DNA of 45,654 bases from an uncultured Bacteroidales bacterium (GTDB lineage Bacteria > Bacteroidota > Bacteroidia > Bacteroidales > P3). The stretch is taken from contig CAMZFW010000003.1 in assembly GCA_947306225.1 (NCBI GenBank), forward strand, positions 1 through 45,654, given 5' to 3'. The translations under genes and the position numbers were made by a program. The notes beneath the pieces are model-generated. The model was not told the origin of the DNA, searched no databases, and saw only the letters and a program-made list of their open reading frames with translations. Position 1 is the stretch's first letter. Every line of letters starts with the position of its first letter. Positions 1 to 8,613 of this stretch are shown in pieces.

Positions 1-324
1 GCCCTGCTCCGCAGCCTTGCGGTACCACCGCACCGCCTCGCCATAGTCCTTCGTTACCCCATAGCCGTTCATGTACATATATCCCAGATTGTTCTGCGCA
101 GGGGCATAGCCCTGCTCCGCAGCCTTGCGGTACCACCGCACCGCCTCGCCATAGTCCTTCGTTACCCCATAGCCGTTCATGTACATATATCCCAGATTGT
201 TCTGCGCAGGGGCATAGCCCTGCTCCGCAGCCTTGCGGTACCACCGCACCGCCTCGCCATAGTCCTTCGTTACCCCATAGCCGTGCTGGTACATATATCC
301 CAGATCGTTCTGCGCAGCAGCATA
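1..324 (-). repeat. 108-bp tandem repeat encoding 36-aa Sel1 units; copies start at 1, 109 and 217
   Basis: Units 1-108 and 109-216 read as identical; unit 217-324 differs only near its end. The array continues past the left edge. Confidence 0.9.
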
Positions 325-870
325 CCCCTGTTCAGCCGCCTTGCGGTAACATTCCACAGCCTCTGGGTATTGTTTCTTATCGTAAAACTCGTCTCCCTTA
401 TTATAAAGGTCTTTCAATTCGGCTTTGCTGTACACACTATTCTTGGATGTGCCAAGATTCAGCCACTCGCGTAAATCATTCATCAGTTTGTCCCATTGTC
501 TGGGGTCACGTGGGTCGATGTTATTAAGCGTGCCAAATACAAGTTTGAATACTCTCTTTAGTGGGGCATCATCCAAATTTACCAATACCACCTGCTTTTT
601 TTCATCAACGGCATAGTATAGTTCCCTTACTGTCCAATCATTATCATCTAAGTCTGCTTCATAATGGGTCGAGGAGTACATAAATAGCACTACTTCGGCA
701 TTATCAATAGCAGAACATATCTTAGACATAAATTGAGCTGTTGTTTTAATGTCTTCCCTGTCATACCAGCACTTCACACCCAAGGTCTTCTCTATCTTGT
801 CGATAAGCTTGTATACCTTTTCTCCGTCGGCTCGTTTATAACTGATAAATATGCGTTCCATAGCGTTCAT
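1..870 (-). CDS. TIR domain protein with C-terminal Sel1/TPR-like repeats; 3' end lies outside the window
   Basis: Reverse-strand translation MNAMERIFISYKRADGEKVYKLIDKIEKTLGVKCWYDREDI...AEVVLFMYSS...DWTVRELYYAVDEKKQVVLVNL is TIR-like. It is followed by repeats of YAPAQNNLGYMYMNGYGVTKDYGEAVRWYRKAAEQG (Sel1). Missing from the ORF track because it is open at the window edge. Start may be 870 or 861. Confidence 0.85.
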   Translation of the reverse strand, partial: MNAMERIFISYKRADGEKVYKLIDKIEKTLGVKCWYDREDIKTTAQFMSKICSAIDNAEVVLFMYSSTHYEADLDDNDWTVRELYYAVDEKKQVVLVNLDDAPLKRVFKLVFGTLNNIDPRDPRQWDKLMNDLREWLNLGTSKNSVYSKAELKDLYNKGDEFYDKKQYPEAVECYRKAAEQGYAAAQNDLGYMYQHGYGVTKDYGEAVRWYRKAAEQGYAPAQNNLGYMYMNGYGVTKDYGEAVRWYRKAAEQGYAPAQNNLGYMYMNGYGVTKDYGEAVRWYRKAAEQG

Positions 871-879
871 TTGAATGTG

Positions 880-887
880 CAAAGATA
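880..887 (-). promoter_or_regulatory. Bacteroidetes -7 box (TATCTTTG) for the TIR-Sel1 gene
   Basis: caaagata on the + strand, 10-19 nt upstream of the two candidate ATGs. Confidence 0.6.
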
Positions 888-947
888 CACAAAAAAAACG
901 ACATGACGTGTTTTTTGTTTAAACTCCGATTCGCAATTACCCGATAC

Positions 948-1026
948 GCCCCAACGGGGCAATGAGCCACCAGCCCAGAGCAACGCTCTGGGTAACGGAT
1001 GTTTCAACCCCTCGCCCCGAAGGGGC
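948..1026. repeat. REP-like triple-hairpin module
   Basis: GCCCC-aac-GGGGC (948-960), CCCAGAG-caacg-CTCTGGG (974-992) and GCCCC-gaa-GGGGC (1014-1026) in a row in an intergenic region. Confidence 0.7.
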
Positions 1027-1238
1027 AAAAGCTATGACAGATACTGCTTGAAAATTGAAAGTTGAAAGTTGAGAATTGAAAGTTGGCTGCCGCACAACAT
1101 ATCAACGTATCAACATATCAACTTTTAAACAATCAAGCAATCAACAGATTTTTCATTTTTCAACTTTCAATTTTCAACTTTCAATTTTCAATTTAAGAGC
1201 AATCAGGCAATCACTACAACTTTTTTTCCTGTCCCGTA

Positions 1239-1400
1239 CCACATCTTACCGCATTCTACCGCATCTTACCGCATTTTACCGATTCTTACCGCATTCTACC
1301 GCATCTTACCGATTCCTACCGATTAGGGGGTCGTTTGCCGTCGCTAGAACGGCAAACGATCGGATAACGAACGGCAAACGAACGGTTAAGTGCAAGGCGA
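1239..1400 (+). repeat. Dispersed element copy A: eight 10-bp CCGCATCTTA-type units, then a GTTTGCCGT hairpin
   Basis: Units at 1239-1318, then CCGATTAGGGGG. Perfect 11-bp stem TCGTTTGCCGT (1331-1341)/ACGGCAAACGA (1349-1359) with 7-nt loop, then a second ACGGCAAACGAACGG at 1371-1385. Confidence 0.85.
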
Positions 1401-1416
1401 ATTGAGCCCTGTTCAC

Positions 1417-1689
1417 CTAATGTTTGACTACTATTTTCTGGGTTTTGAGGTCGGTGCCCACCAGGCGCAGGAGGTAGACTCCCGTGGTGGGAAATTGAGA
1501 ATTGAGAATTTCGTATTTTGAATCTATCTCATAGGTGAAGAGCTGGCGGCCCATGAGGTCGAAGACTTGGAGGGTGCCCGTGCCTTCTATGACGAGGGTT
1601 CTGCCATCCCAATGGGCAAAGTCTGGATTGCTTGATTGTGTGATTGCCTGATTGTCTGAGTGGCTGCAAAAAATCAGTCCTATATCAAA
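1417..1689 (-). pseudogene. Orphan T9SS type A sorting-domain fragment (3' remnant of a secreted protein gene)
   Basis: Translation ...NPDFAHWDGRTLVIEGTGTLQVFDLMGRQLFTYEIDSKYEILNSQFPTTGVYLLRLVGTDLKTQKIVVKH*. No plausible start; upstream in-frame stop at 1690-1692. Confidence 0.65.
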
Positions 1690-1720
1690 CTAGAGCCATT
1701 TTTAATTTTCTTCATGGTCC

Positions 1721-3082
1721 TTACTTCGTAGGGGGATAGGAGGTTTTGACTATCTGCTTTGTGGCGGTTCCTTCATCGGTGCGTACCCTAAACAGGTATA
1801 CCCCGTCGGGGTAGTCGGAGAGGTCGATGCTGATGGTGGTGCCGCCCGAGGTGACGGTCAAGAGCCTGACACCGCGGGCATCGAGAACATCCACCTGCAA
1901 CACCTTATATGTGGAGACAACCTCCACCGTCGAGGCGGTGGGGTTGGGATAGACCTGCGTGGCGGCATCCGCTGCGCTGACGGCATCCGATGAGCAGTTG
2001 TAGCAGAAGGGCACGCCGTCGCCCCAGTCGCCATAGCGGTCGGCTATGCAGCTGGGGCGCACAAAGGCACGGTAGCGTATGCCCGAAGGCACCGTCACCG
2101 AAGCACTCGGGGTGCTGCACGTCTCAACGGTGCCTCCCTCTGGCGATGCACCGTCGGGCACATAGGTGAACTCCCAACCCAAGTGCGACATGTTGGAGTC
2201 GCTCCACTCAAACTGGAATGTAGCACCTTCCTGTTTGCTGACACATAGTCCTTCAACAGGGGCACAGTTGGAAAAGACCGTCCCATACTTGACTATGGGG
2301 AATACTAAAGGATATGACTGCAAAACAGTGTCATACCAGACATCGGGGATAATATATGTATTATCAGTAGTCACATAAGCCAATTTATAGCGATAACGGA
2401 ATGTCGGGAATCTGTCAACCTCGGGATTACACTGTTCCATATTGTAATTTTGACTCCATAAATAGTAGTAGTAAAAAGTATTTGTCCCTGAAAGTAAAGG
2501 TTGGTCAGCCTTCGTACTCACAGAGACAAAGAATGAATCGTTCACCGTTATTTGTGAGTCAAAATAATACTCCCTAAAGCTCATTCCATAATCCAACAAC
2601 CGATACCTGCAACTGTCCGACTCCGGGGGAACTTCTTGCAAATTAACCCTCATTATGCTATGGTGAGGGAAAAGGTTGTCCCGATAGACATGCTTCTGAG
2701 CAAGCAGACGCATACTATCTCCCTCTTTCTCGTACAGACTGACATTTAAGTTGTCCGCATAGATTAATGAGTCTGGCCCCCCACGATGGAAAAAAGAATT
2801 ATCTTCCAGTAGAGGACTGCACACCCGTACGCCTAATATATCCAAAGTGGTGTCCGTATATAGATATTGAGCGACTTCTGCAAGTGCGACCATAGGCGTT
2901 GATTGAGGATATACATAAAACGAAGATAAGCGGTCAAACCACACCCTCTGAGTACTGTCGGAAATAAGATCTTCGTACCACCAATAATAATACAGGCTGG
3001 TGTCGCGGGGATATATGGTCACCTGGGCGGAAACCTTTTGCCCCACAACAAGGATTGAGAATAATACCAATGTTTTTTTCAT
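1721..3082 (-). CDS. Secreted protein with T9SS type A sorting domain
   Basis: Signal peptide MKKTLVLFSILVVGQKVSA; C-terminus YPNPTASTVEVVS...VYLFRVRTDEGTATKQIVKT. Confidence 0.85.
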   Translation of the reverse strand: MKKTLVLFSILVVGQKVSAQVTIYPRDTSLYYYWWYEDLISDSTQRVWFDRLSSFYVYPQSTPMVALAEVAQYLYTDTTLDILGVRVCSPLLEDNSFFHRGGPDSLIYADNLNVSLYEKEGDSMRLLAQKHVYRDNLFPHHSIMRVNLQEVPPESDSCRYRLLDYGMSFREYYFDSQITVNDSFFVSVSTKADQPLLSGTNTFYYYYLWSQNYNMEQCNPEVDRFPTFRYRYKLAYVTTDNTYIIPDVWYDTVLQSYPLVFPIVKYGTVFSNCAPVEGLCVSKQEGATFQFEWSDSNMSHLGWEFTYVPDGASPEGGTVETCSTPSASVTVPSGIRYRAFVRPSCIADRYGDWGDGVPFCYNCSSDAVSAADAATQVYPNPTASTVEVVSTYKVLQVDVLDARGVRLLTVTSGGTTISIDLSDYPDGVYLFRVRTDEGTATKQIVKTSYPPTK

Positions 3083-3086
3083 AACC

Positions 3087-4427
3087 TTAGAAGTCTTTAG
3101 TGCATATTACATAAAAATTATTTGGAGTAATTACTGGGAAAAACAGATATGGGTCATACATTCCTCCTCTATCAACAATAATACCTTTATTTTGTTTTAT
3201 GACAGGCATAGGTATCTCAGGCATAGACTCATTGCTAATAGCAGCACAACTGTTGTTAATGGGCAATTCTTGCAGGATAATGCCAAGCAAGGAAGATGAG
3301 GAAGTGCCACTTGCAGCACAATAGTTTGTGGAAAGAGTGCACTGAGAATTAATACTGATATCCACAAGGGAGAGACGGCTAGCACCTGCACCTGAAGTAG
3401 GATATATACCCATGCAATAGTTGCCAAAAGCGTTGCCATTACCAATGTCGCACAATTGATTTGAAAGAACATTATAGAACAAATCTTTGAAAGAATAATA
3501 TGAGCTATTATTTAGGTAGTTATTTGTACGTTTGAACAACAACGAGATAATTGAATTACCCGGGATTATTTCTAATATGCCTATTTCCTGTTCTGTTGCT
3601 GTTGGACCTGGCTCACAATAGGAAATAGCGAAACTATCCCCCACAAGACCTACAGCAGCCATAATGCCATTAGGATATTTATTGCTGCTATCCGTGTTGT
3701 GTAATATTTCCCCTGATATGCTGGACAACGGGTCGGAATCTCGCTGAAATGTTCTAAACATTAAATAGCCAGTACTAAGTGGGTCGTATGGTGTACCTTT
3801 GTGAGCAACAGAAACAATATAATTATCGGTAAGAGCAAGGTCATAGAACACACCTTCACTGTATCCCACATCAGATGAGACAGCTTTATAGACGCCGGTA
3901 TATGGGTACGGTATGTCGAAAACAGCCGTGGTATAGACACCATTAACACTTTGGCTTCCGACAGCGACAATATGGACAATTCCGTCGTAAAAATACACTT
4001 CCGTCCTTAACAGAGCCTTCGGACTATACAAATTGGGATATTTAGAATATGCCTGAAGTTCGCAAAGGTCATACCCCCCATTGTAATAGAATAGACTGGT
4101 AATATTGAAAACCCCGACAATGGTACTTGTATCCCGGACACCTACAAAATAAACATTGTCACCCAATATCTTGAAGTCGTAAACATACAATAAAGACGGA
4201 AGGTTGGCCGTAAAGACTTGCGAACCACCAGTGGTTCCTGTAAGCAGATGGAATACCCCTTGTCCATAGTTATCTTCAGCATAAATGACAAATTGATTTC
4301 CCCATGCCCTAATAATAGAATTTGAATGTGCCGTAGTAGGGATTTCTCCATATACACTAATCTGTCCATGAAGACAGATAGGCATCATTAAAGAAATCAT
4401 AAACAATAAAATACATATCTTTTTCAT
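3087..4427 (-). CDS. Hypothetical secreted protein
   Basis: Long ORF; start revised from 4457 to the internal Met (MKKICILLFMISLMMPICLHG signal peptide), because 4455-4462 is a TATCTTTG promoter box. Confidence 0.75.
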   Translation of the reverse strand: MKKICILLFMISLMMPICLHGQISVYGEIPTTAHSNSIIRAWGNQFVIYAEDNYGQGVFHLLTGTTGGSQVFTANLPSLLYVYDFKILGDNVYFVGVRDTSTIVGVFNITSLFYYNGGYDLCELQAYSKYPNLYSPKALLRTEVYFYDGIVHIVAVGSQSVNGVYTTAVFDIPYPYTGVYKAVSSDVGYSEGVFYDLALTDNYIVSVAHKGTPYDPLSTGYLMFRTFQRDSDPLSSISGEILHNTDSSNKYPNGIMAAVGLVGDSFAISYCEPGPTATEQEIGILEIIPGNSIISLLFKRTNNYLNNSSYYSFKDLFYNVLSNQLCDIGNGNAFGNYCMGIYPTSGAGASRLSLVDISINSQCTLSTNYCAASGTSSSSLLGIILQELPINNSCAAISNESMPEIPMPVIKQNKGIIVDRGGMYDPYLFFPVITPNNFYVICTKDF

Positions 4428-4454
4428 ATAATCATTATATTGTGTTACACGAGG

Positions 4455-4462
4455 CAAAGATA
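4455..4462 (-). promoter_or_regulatory. TATCTTTG -7 box for the 3087..4427 gene
   Basis: caaagata on the + strand, 28 nt upstream of the revised ATG. Confidence 0.55.
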
Positions 4463-4743
4463 CACAAAAATATTGATTTATACACTAACCCATGAAAAAA
4501 TATTTGTTAGAACACAAATTATCATTAATTTACCATGAATTAATTCATGAATAATTCGTGCACAATTTGTGGTAATTCATGTTTTTTCAGAGGAAAGATA
4601 CAAAAAAGTTGCAATGCTTGAATGCTTGATTGTGTTAATGCTTGAGTGGCTGGCGCGGTCAAAAAACTCAAGCAATCAGACAATCAAGCAATCAAAAATT
4701 CTGATTTTTAATTTTTAATTTTCAATTTTCAAAAAAAAGTTTG

Positions 4744-4751
4744 TATCTTTG
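4744..4751 (+). promoter_or_regulatory. TATCTTTG -7 box for guaB
   Basis: TTTGTATCTTTGCAT, about 42 nt upstream of ATG at 4794. Confidence 0.6.
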
Positions 4752-4793
4752 CATAATTTTTTAACGCTAACGAATAAATATAATTTACTAATT

Positions 4794-6266
4794 ATGTATA
4801 CAGATACCACGAAGTTTATCGGCGAAGGGCTCACGTATGACGACGTGCTGCTGGTGCCTTCCTACTCTGAAATCATTCCGCGCGAGGTGACGGTGGAGAC
4901 CCGTTTTTCGCGCCATATCAGGCTGAACATGCCGCTGGTGTCGGCAGCCATGGACACGGTAACGGAGGCCGCCATGGCCATCGGCATGGCACAGGAGGGC
5001 GGCATAGGGGTGCTGCATAAGAATATGTCGATTGAGCAGCAGGCCAATGAGGTGCGCAAGGTGAAGAGAGCTGAGAACGGCATGATTGTGGATCCGGTGA
5101 CGCTGACCAAGGACGCGCTGGTGAAGGATGCCCTGAGGGTGATGAACGAGTATGGCATCGGCGGCATACCCATTGTGGACGAGAACCGTATGCTGATAGG
5201 CATGGTGACGAACCGTGACTTGCGTTTTGAGCGCAACATGGAGCGTCCGCTGTCGGACATCATGATTACAAAGCTGATCACCACGCATGTGGGCACCACG
5301 TTTGCCGAGGCGACGGACATACTGCAGCAGCATAAGATTGAGAAGCTGCCCGTGGTGAACGAGAAGGGCCAGTTTATGGGGCTTATCACCTACCGCGACA
5401 TCATGAAGACCAAGGAGCGCCCGCTGGCGTGCAAGGACTCGAACGGCCGTCTCTGCGTGGCGGCAGGCGTGGGCATTACGCCCGACATGATGGAGCGCGT
5501 GGACGCGCTGGTGAAGGCCGGTGCCGACGCAATCGTGATAGACACTGCCCACGGCCATAGCAGCAACGTGGTGAAGGCTTTGCGGACGGTGAAAGAAAAG
5601 TATACCGACATCGACGTGGTGGTGGGCAACATTGCCACGGGCGAGGCGGCACTGATGCTGGCCGAGGCTGGCGCTGATGCCATTAAGGTAGGCATCGGTC
5701 CGGGAAGCATCTGCTCGACGCGTATCGTGGCGGGAATCGGTGTGCCACAGCTGACGGCGGTGTGCGAGTGCGTGGGTGCGCTGCGGCAGAAGGGCTACGA
5801 CGTGCCTATCATTGCCGACGGCGGCATACGCTACAGCGGCGACATCGTGAAGGCCTTGGCAGCAGGTGCCAGCACGGTGATGGTGGGTTCACTGGTGGCC
5901 GGCGTGGACGAGGCCCCGGGCGAGACCATCATTTTCGAAGGACGTAAGTTTAAGTCGTATCGCGGCATGGGTTCGCTGGAGGCTATGCAGAGCGGCTCGA
6001 AGGACCGCTACTTCCAGGACAAGGAGACCGACGTGAAGAAGCTGGTGCCGGAAGGCGTGGTGGGACGCGTGCCGTACAAGGGCTCGCTGAGCGAGGTGCT
6101 GTACCAGATGGTCGGCGGACTGAAGGCGGGCATGGGCTACACCGGCTCACGCAATATTGCCGAACTACAGCAGGCGAAGTTTATCCGCATCACCGCGGCA
6201 GGCCGCACCGAGAGCCACCCGCACGACATTGCCATCACCCGCGAGGCACCGAACTATTCGAGATAG
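4794..6266 (+). CDS. guaB: Inosine-5'-monophosphate dehydrogenase
   Basis: [19 protein letters not shown]; paired CBS domains; [20 protein letters not shown] active-site loop; C-terminal TGSRNIAEL. Confidence 0.97.
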   Translation: MYTDTTKFIGEGLTYDDVLLVPSYSEIIPREVTVETRFSRHIRLNMPLVSAAMDTVTEAAMAIGMAQEGGIGVLHKNMSIEQQANEVRKVKRAENGMIVDPVTLTKDALVKDALRVMNEYGIGGIPIVDENRMLIGMVTNRDLRFERNMERPLSDIMITKLITTHVGTTFAEATDILQQHKIEKLPVVNEKGQFMGLITYRDIMKTKERPLACKDSNGRLCVAAGVGITPDMMERVDALVKAGADAIVIDTAHGHSSNVVKALRTVKEKYTDIDVVVGNIATGEAALMLAEAGADAIKVGIGPGSICSTRIVAGIGVPQLTAVCECVGALRQKGYDVPIIADGGIRYSGDIVKALAAGASTVMVGSLVAGVDEAPGETIIFEGRKFKSYRGMGSLEAMQSGSKDRYFQDKETDVKKLVPEGVVGRVPYKGSLSEVLYQMVGGLKAGMGYTGSRNIAELQQAKFIRITAAGRTESHPHDIAITREAPNYSR

Positions 6267-6372
6267 GAAAATTGAAAGTTGAAAGTTGAAAATTGAAAAT
6301 TATCCGGGTGCGGCAGCAATTTTTAGTTTTTACTTTTCACTTTAAAACTTTAAAACCTTCAAAAGAAAATAA

Positions 6373-8463
6373 ATGAAAAAAATTTTCACCACGCTGTTGC
6401 TGACAGCCACTTTGATGGGAGCCATGGCACAGAAGGCCAACGACCCCGTCATATTCCAGATTAACGGGAAGGACTATTACAAGTCGCAGTTCATGAAGGA
6501 GTTTCTCCACTCGATAGGGAAAGACCCCAGCGCTGCTCCCACGGCATGTACCTATGAGAAGCGCAAGGCTCTGGAGGACTACGTGCAGCTGTATGTCAAC
6601 TTCCAGACGAAGCTGGCAGACGCATACGCTATGGGTCTGGACACGCTGAACTCGCTACAACAAGAGCTGGCAGGCTACCGCAAGGAGCTGGCAGCACCCT
6701 ACCTGATTGACTCTGCCACGCTGCAGATGCTGCTGCGCGAGGCGTATGACCGCAACCACTATGTGCTGCACGCAGCCCATATACTGGTGCACTGCCCCGA
6801 GACGGCACTGCCCGCCGACACACTGAAGGCATACAACCACGCCATGGAGCTATACCAGCAGGCACTGCAGACAGCGAACTTCTACGAAGTGGCACAGCAG
6901 GAGATGCGCCGCCAGCGGCTGGACGACCGCGACCCACTGGTGCGCGAGAAGGCCGACGAGGTGAACCCGATGGAGGGCGACCTGGGCTGTTTCACGGTGT
7001 TTGACATGATTTATGCCTTTGAGTCGGCAGCCTACGCCATGAAGCCCGGCGAGGTGTCGAAACCCGTGCGCTCACGCTACGGCTACCACATCATCAAGCT
7101 GTTTGACCGCTACGAGTATTACGGTAAGGCTCAGCTGGCACACATCTGGATTTCGGACAACGCCGCCAAGGCCCAGGGAAAGATAAACGACGCCTACCGC
7201 CAACTGCAGGAGGGTGTCGACTTCGGCGCTGTGGCTAAGAGCTACAGCGACGACAACACCACTTCGAACAACGGCGGCATTATGCCCGAACTGGCACCCA
7301 ACCAGCTGCCATACGCCTACGTGGAAGCGGTGGCGAACGGACTGAAGGTGGGCGAATACAGCAAGCCGTTCCACACCCGTTTTGGCTGGCACATCGTGAA
7401 GCTGCTGAAGCAGGAGACCATGCCCGAGTTTGAGACGCTGATACCCTACTACCGCTCACGCATGACACGCGGCGAACGCAGCACCAAGCCTCAGAAGATG
7501 TTTGTGGACCAGTGTAAGGAGCGTTACAACTTTGTAGACTACACCAAGGTGGTGACATCGAAGAAGAAGGCTAAGAAGGTGACATACGCTGCCAGCCTTG
7601 ACGCGGTACGCGCCATCGTGACCGACTCTATCTTCTCGGCCATATTCCACTACGACCCCGAGTGGATTACCGACATGCGCCCGCTGTTCAAGATTGGCGA
7701 CCAGGAATACGACTCGCGCCAATTTGCCCGCTATATCTACAAAAACAAGAAGGTGCGCATGATATGCGACCTAGACGTGTTTGTGGCTGACCGCTACGAG
7801 GAGTTTGTCGACGCCAAGGTGCTAGAGTATGCCGACAGCCGTCTGGAGATGGACAACAAAGAGTTTGGCGACTTAGTGGACGAATACCGCCACGGACTGA
7901 TGATATTCGCATACAACGACCAGATGGTGTGGTCGAAGGCCATCAAGGACACACTGGGATTCGATGCCTTCTATCGCACTGCCAGCCTGACGCACAACTA
8001 CAACGACACGAATGACGCCGTCTATTTCTGGAACCCACGGGCGAGAACATACGTCTACACGGTGCCCGACAAAACGGTGCTGTCACCCAGCAAGGCACTG
8101 AAGGTGGTGGACAAAGGTATCAAAAAAGGTTGGAACAGTGTGAAGATGGTTGCCGAGCTAAACAAGAAGGCCAAACGCGATGACTTTGTGTCGTCGGACC
8201 TGATGCTGCTGGAAGAAGGCAATCAGACAGAGCTGAGTTCGAACGAATGGCACGTGGGACCATTCGTCCATGTGACAGACTCGAGCTACAAAGTATTAGT
8301 GGTGGAGAAGATACTGCCTCCCGAACTCAAGAGTCGTGACGAAGCACGCGGATACTACCTGAACGACTACCAGAACTACCTCGAGGAACAGAACAACTTA
8401 GCCCTGCGGAAGAAATACAACGTTATCATCCATCAGGACGTGATAGACGAGATTACTTACTAA
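6373..8463 (+). CDS. PpiC/parvulin-type peptidylprolyl isomerase, secreted
   Basis: Signal peptide; two parvulin-like segments (AAHILVHCP..., AQLAHIWISDNA...SKPFHTRFGWHIVKLL). Confidence 0.9.
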   Translation: MKKIFTTLLLTATLMGAMAQKANDPVIFQINGKDYYKSQFMKEFLHSIGKDPSAAPTACTYEKRKALEDYVQLYVNFQTKLADAYAMGLDTLNSLQQELAGYRKELAAPYLIDSATLQMLLREAYDRNHYVLHAAHILVHCPETALPADTLKAYNHAMELYQQALQTANFYEVAQQEMRRQRLDDRDPLVREKADEVNPMEGDLGCFTVFDMIYAFESAAYAMKPGEVSKPVRSRYGYHIIKLFDRYEYYGKAQLAHIWISDNAAKAQGKINDAYRQLQEGVDFGAVAKSYSDDNTTSNNGGIMPELAPNQLPYAYVEAVANGLKVGEYSKPFHTRFGWHIVKLLKQETMPEFETLIPYYRSRMTRGERSTKPQKMFVDQCKERYNFVDYTKVVTSKKKAKKVTYAASLDAVRAIVTDSIFSAIFHYDPEWITDMRPLFKIGDQEYDSRQFARYIYKNKKVRMICDLDVFVADRYEEFVDAKVLEYADSRLEMDNKEFGDLVDEYRHGLMIFAYNDQMVWSKAIKDTLGFDAFYRTASLTHNYNDTNDAVYFWNPRARTYVYTVPDKTVLSPSKALKVVDKGIKKGWNSVKMVAELNKKAKRDDFVSSDLMLLEEGNQTELSSNEWHVGPFVHVTDSSYKVLVVEKILPPELKSRDEARGYYLNDYQNYLEEQNNLALRKKYNVIIHQDVIDEITY

Positions 8464-8613
8464 TTGAAAGTTTGAATTCGTTAATGCGTAAATCTGTTGA
8501 TTGCTTGATTGTCTGATTGCTTGATTGTTTGAGTATTTTCACTCAAGCATTTACACATTCAAGCAATAATTCACACATTAACACGTTAACACATTCATAT
8601 CAACGTATCTAGA

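Noticed and set aside
1-324. Tandem 108-bp units considered as a CRISPR or satellite array
   Set aside because: The period is a multiple of 3 and encodes 36-aa Sel1 units in one frame; no spacers.
1239-1330. 10-bp array considered as a CRISPR-like array or simple microsatellite
   Set aside because: Units are far too short and lack spacers for CRISPR; constant number (8) with shuffled unit words in three places does not fit an ordinary microsatellite.
1076-1405. 109-aa ORF on the plus strand
   Set aside because: It translates the 7-/8-bp repeats and dispersed element A. Eight 10-bp units read open in frame by composition, and copies B and C do not show clear synonymous-change patterns.
4788-5558. 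256-aa ORF antisense to guaB, with similar antisense ORFs over other GC-rich genes
   Set aside because: His/Arg/Leu-rich shadow translations of well-supported genes on the opposite strand.
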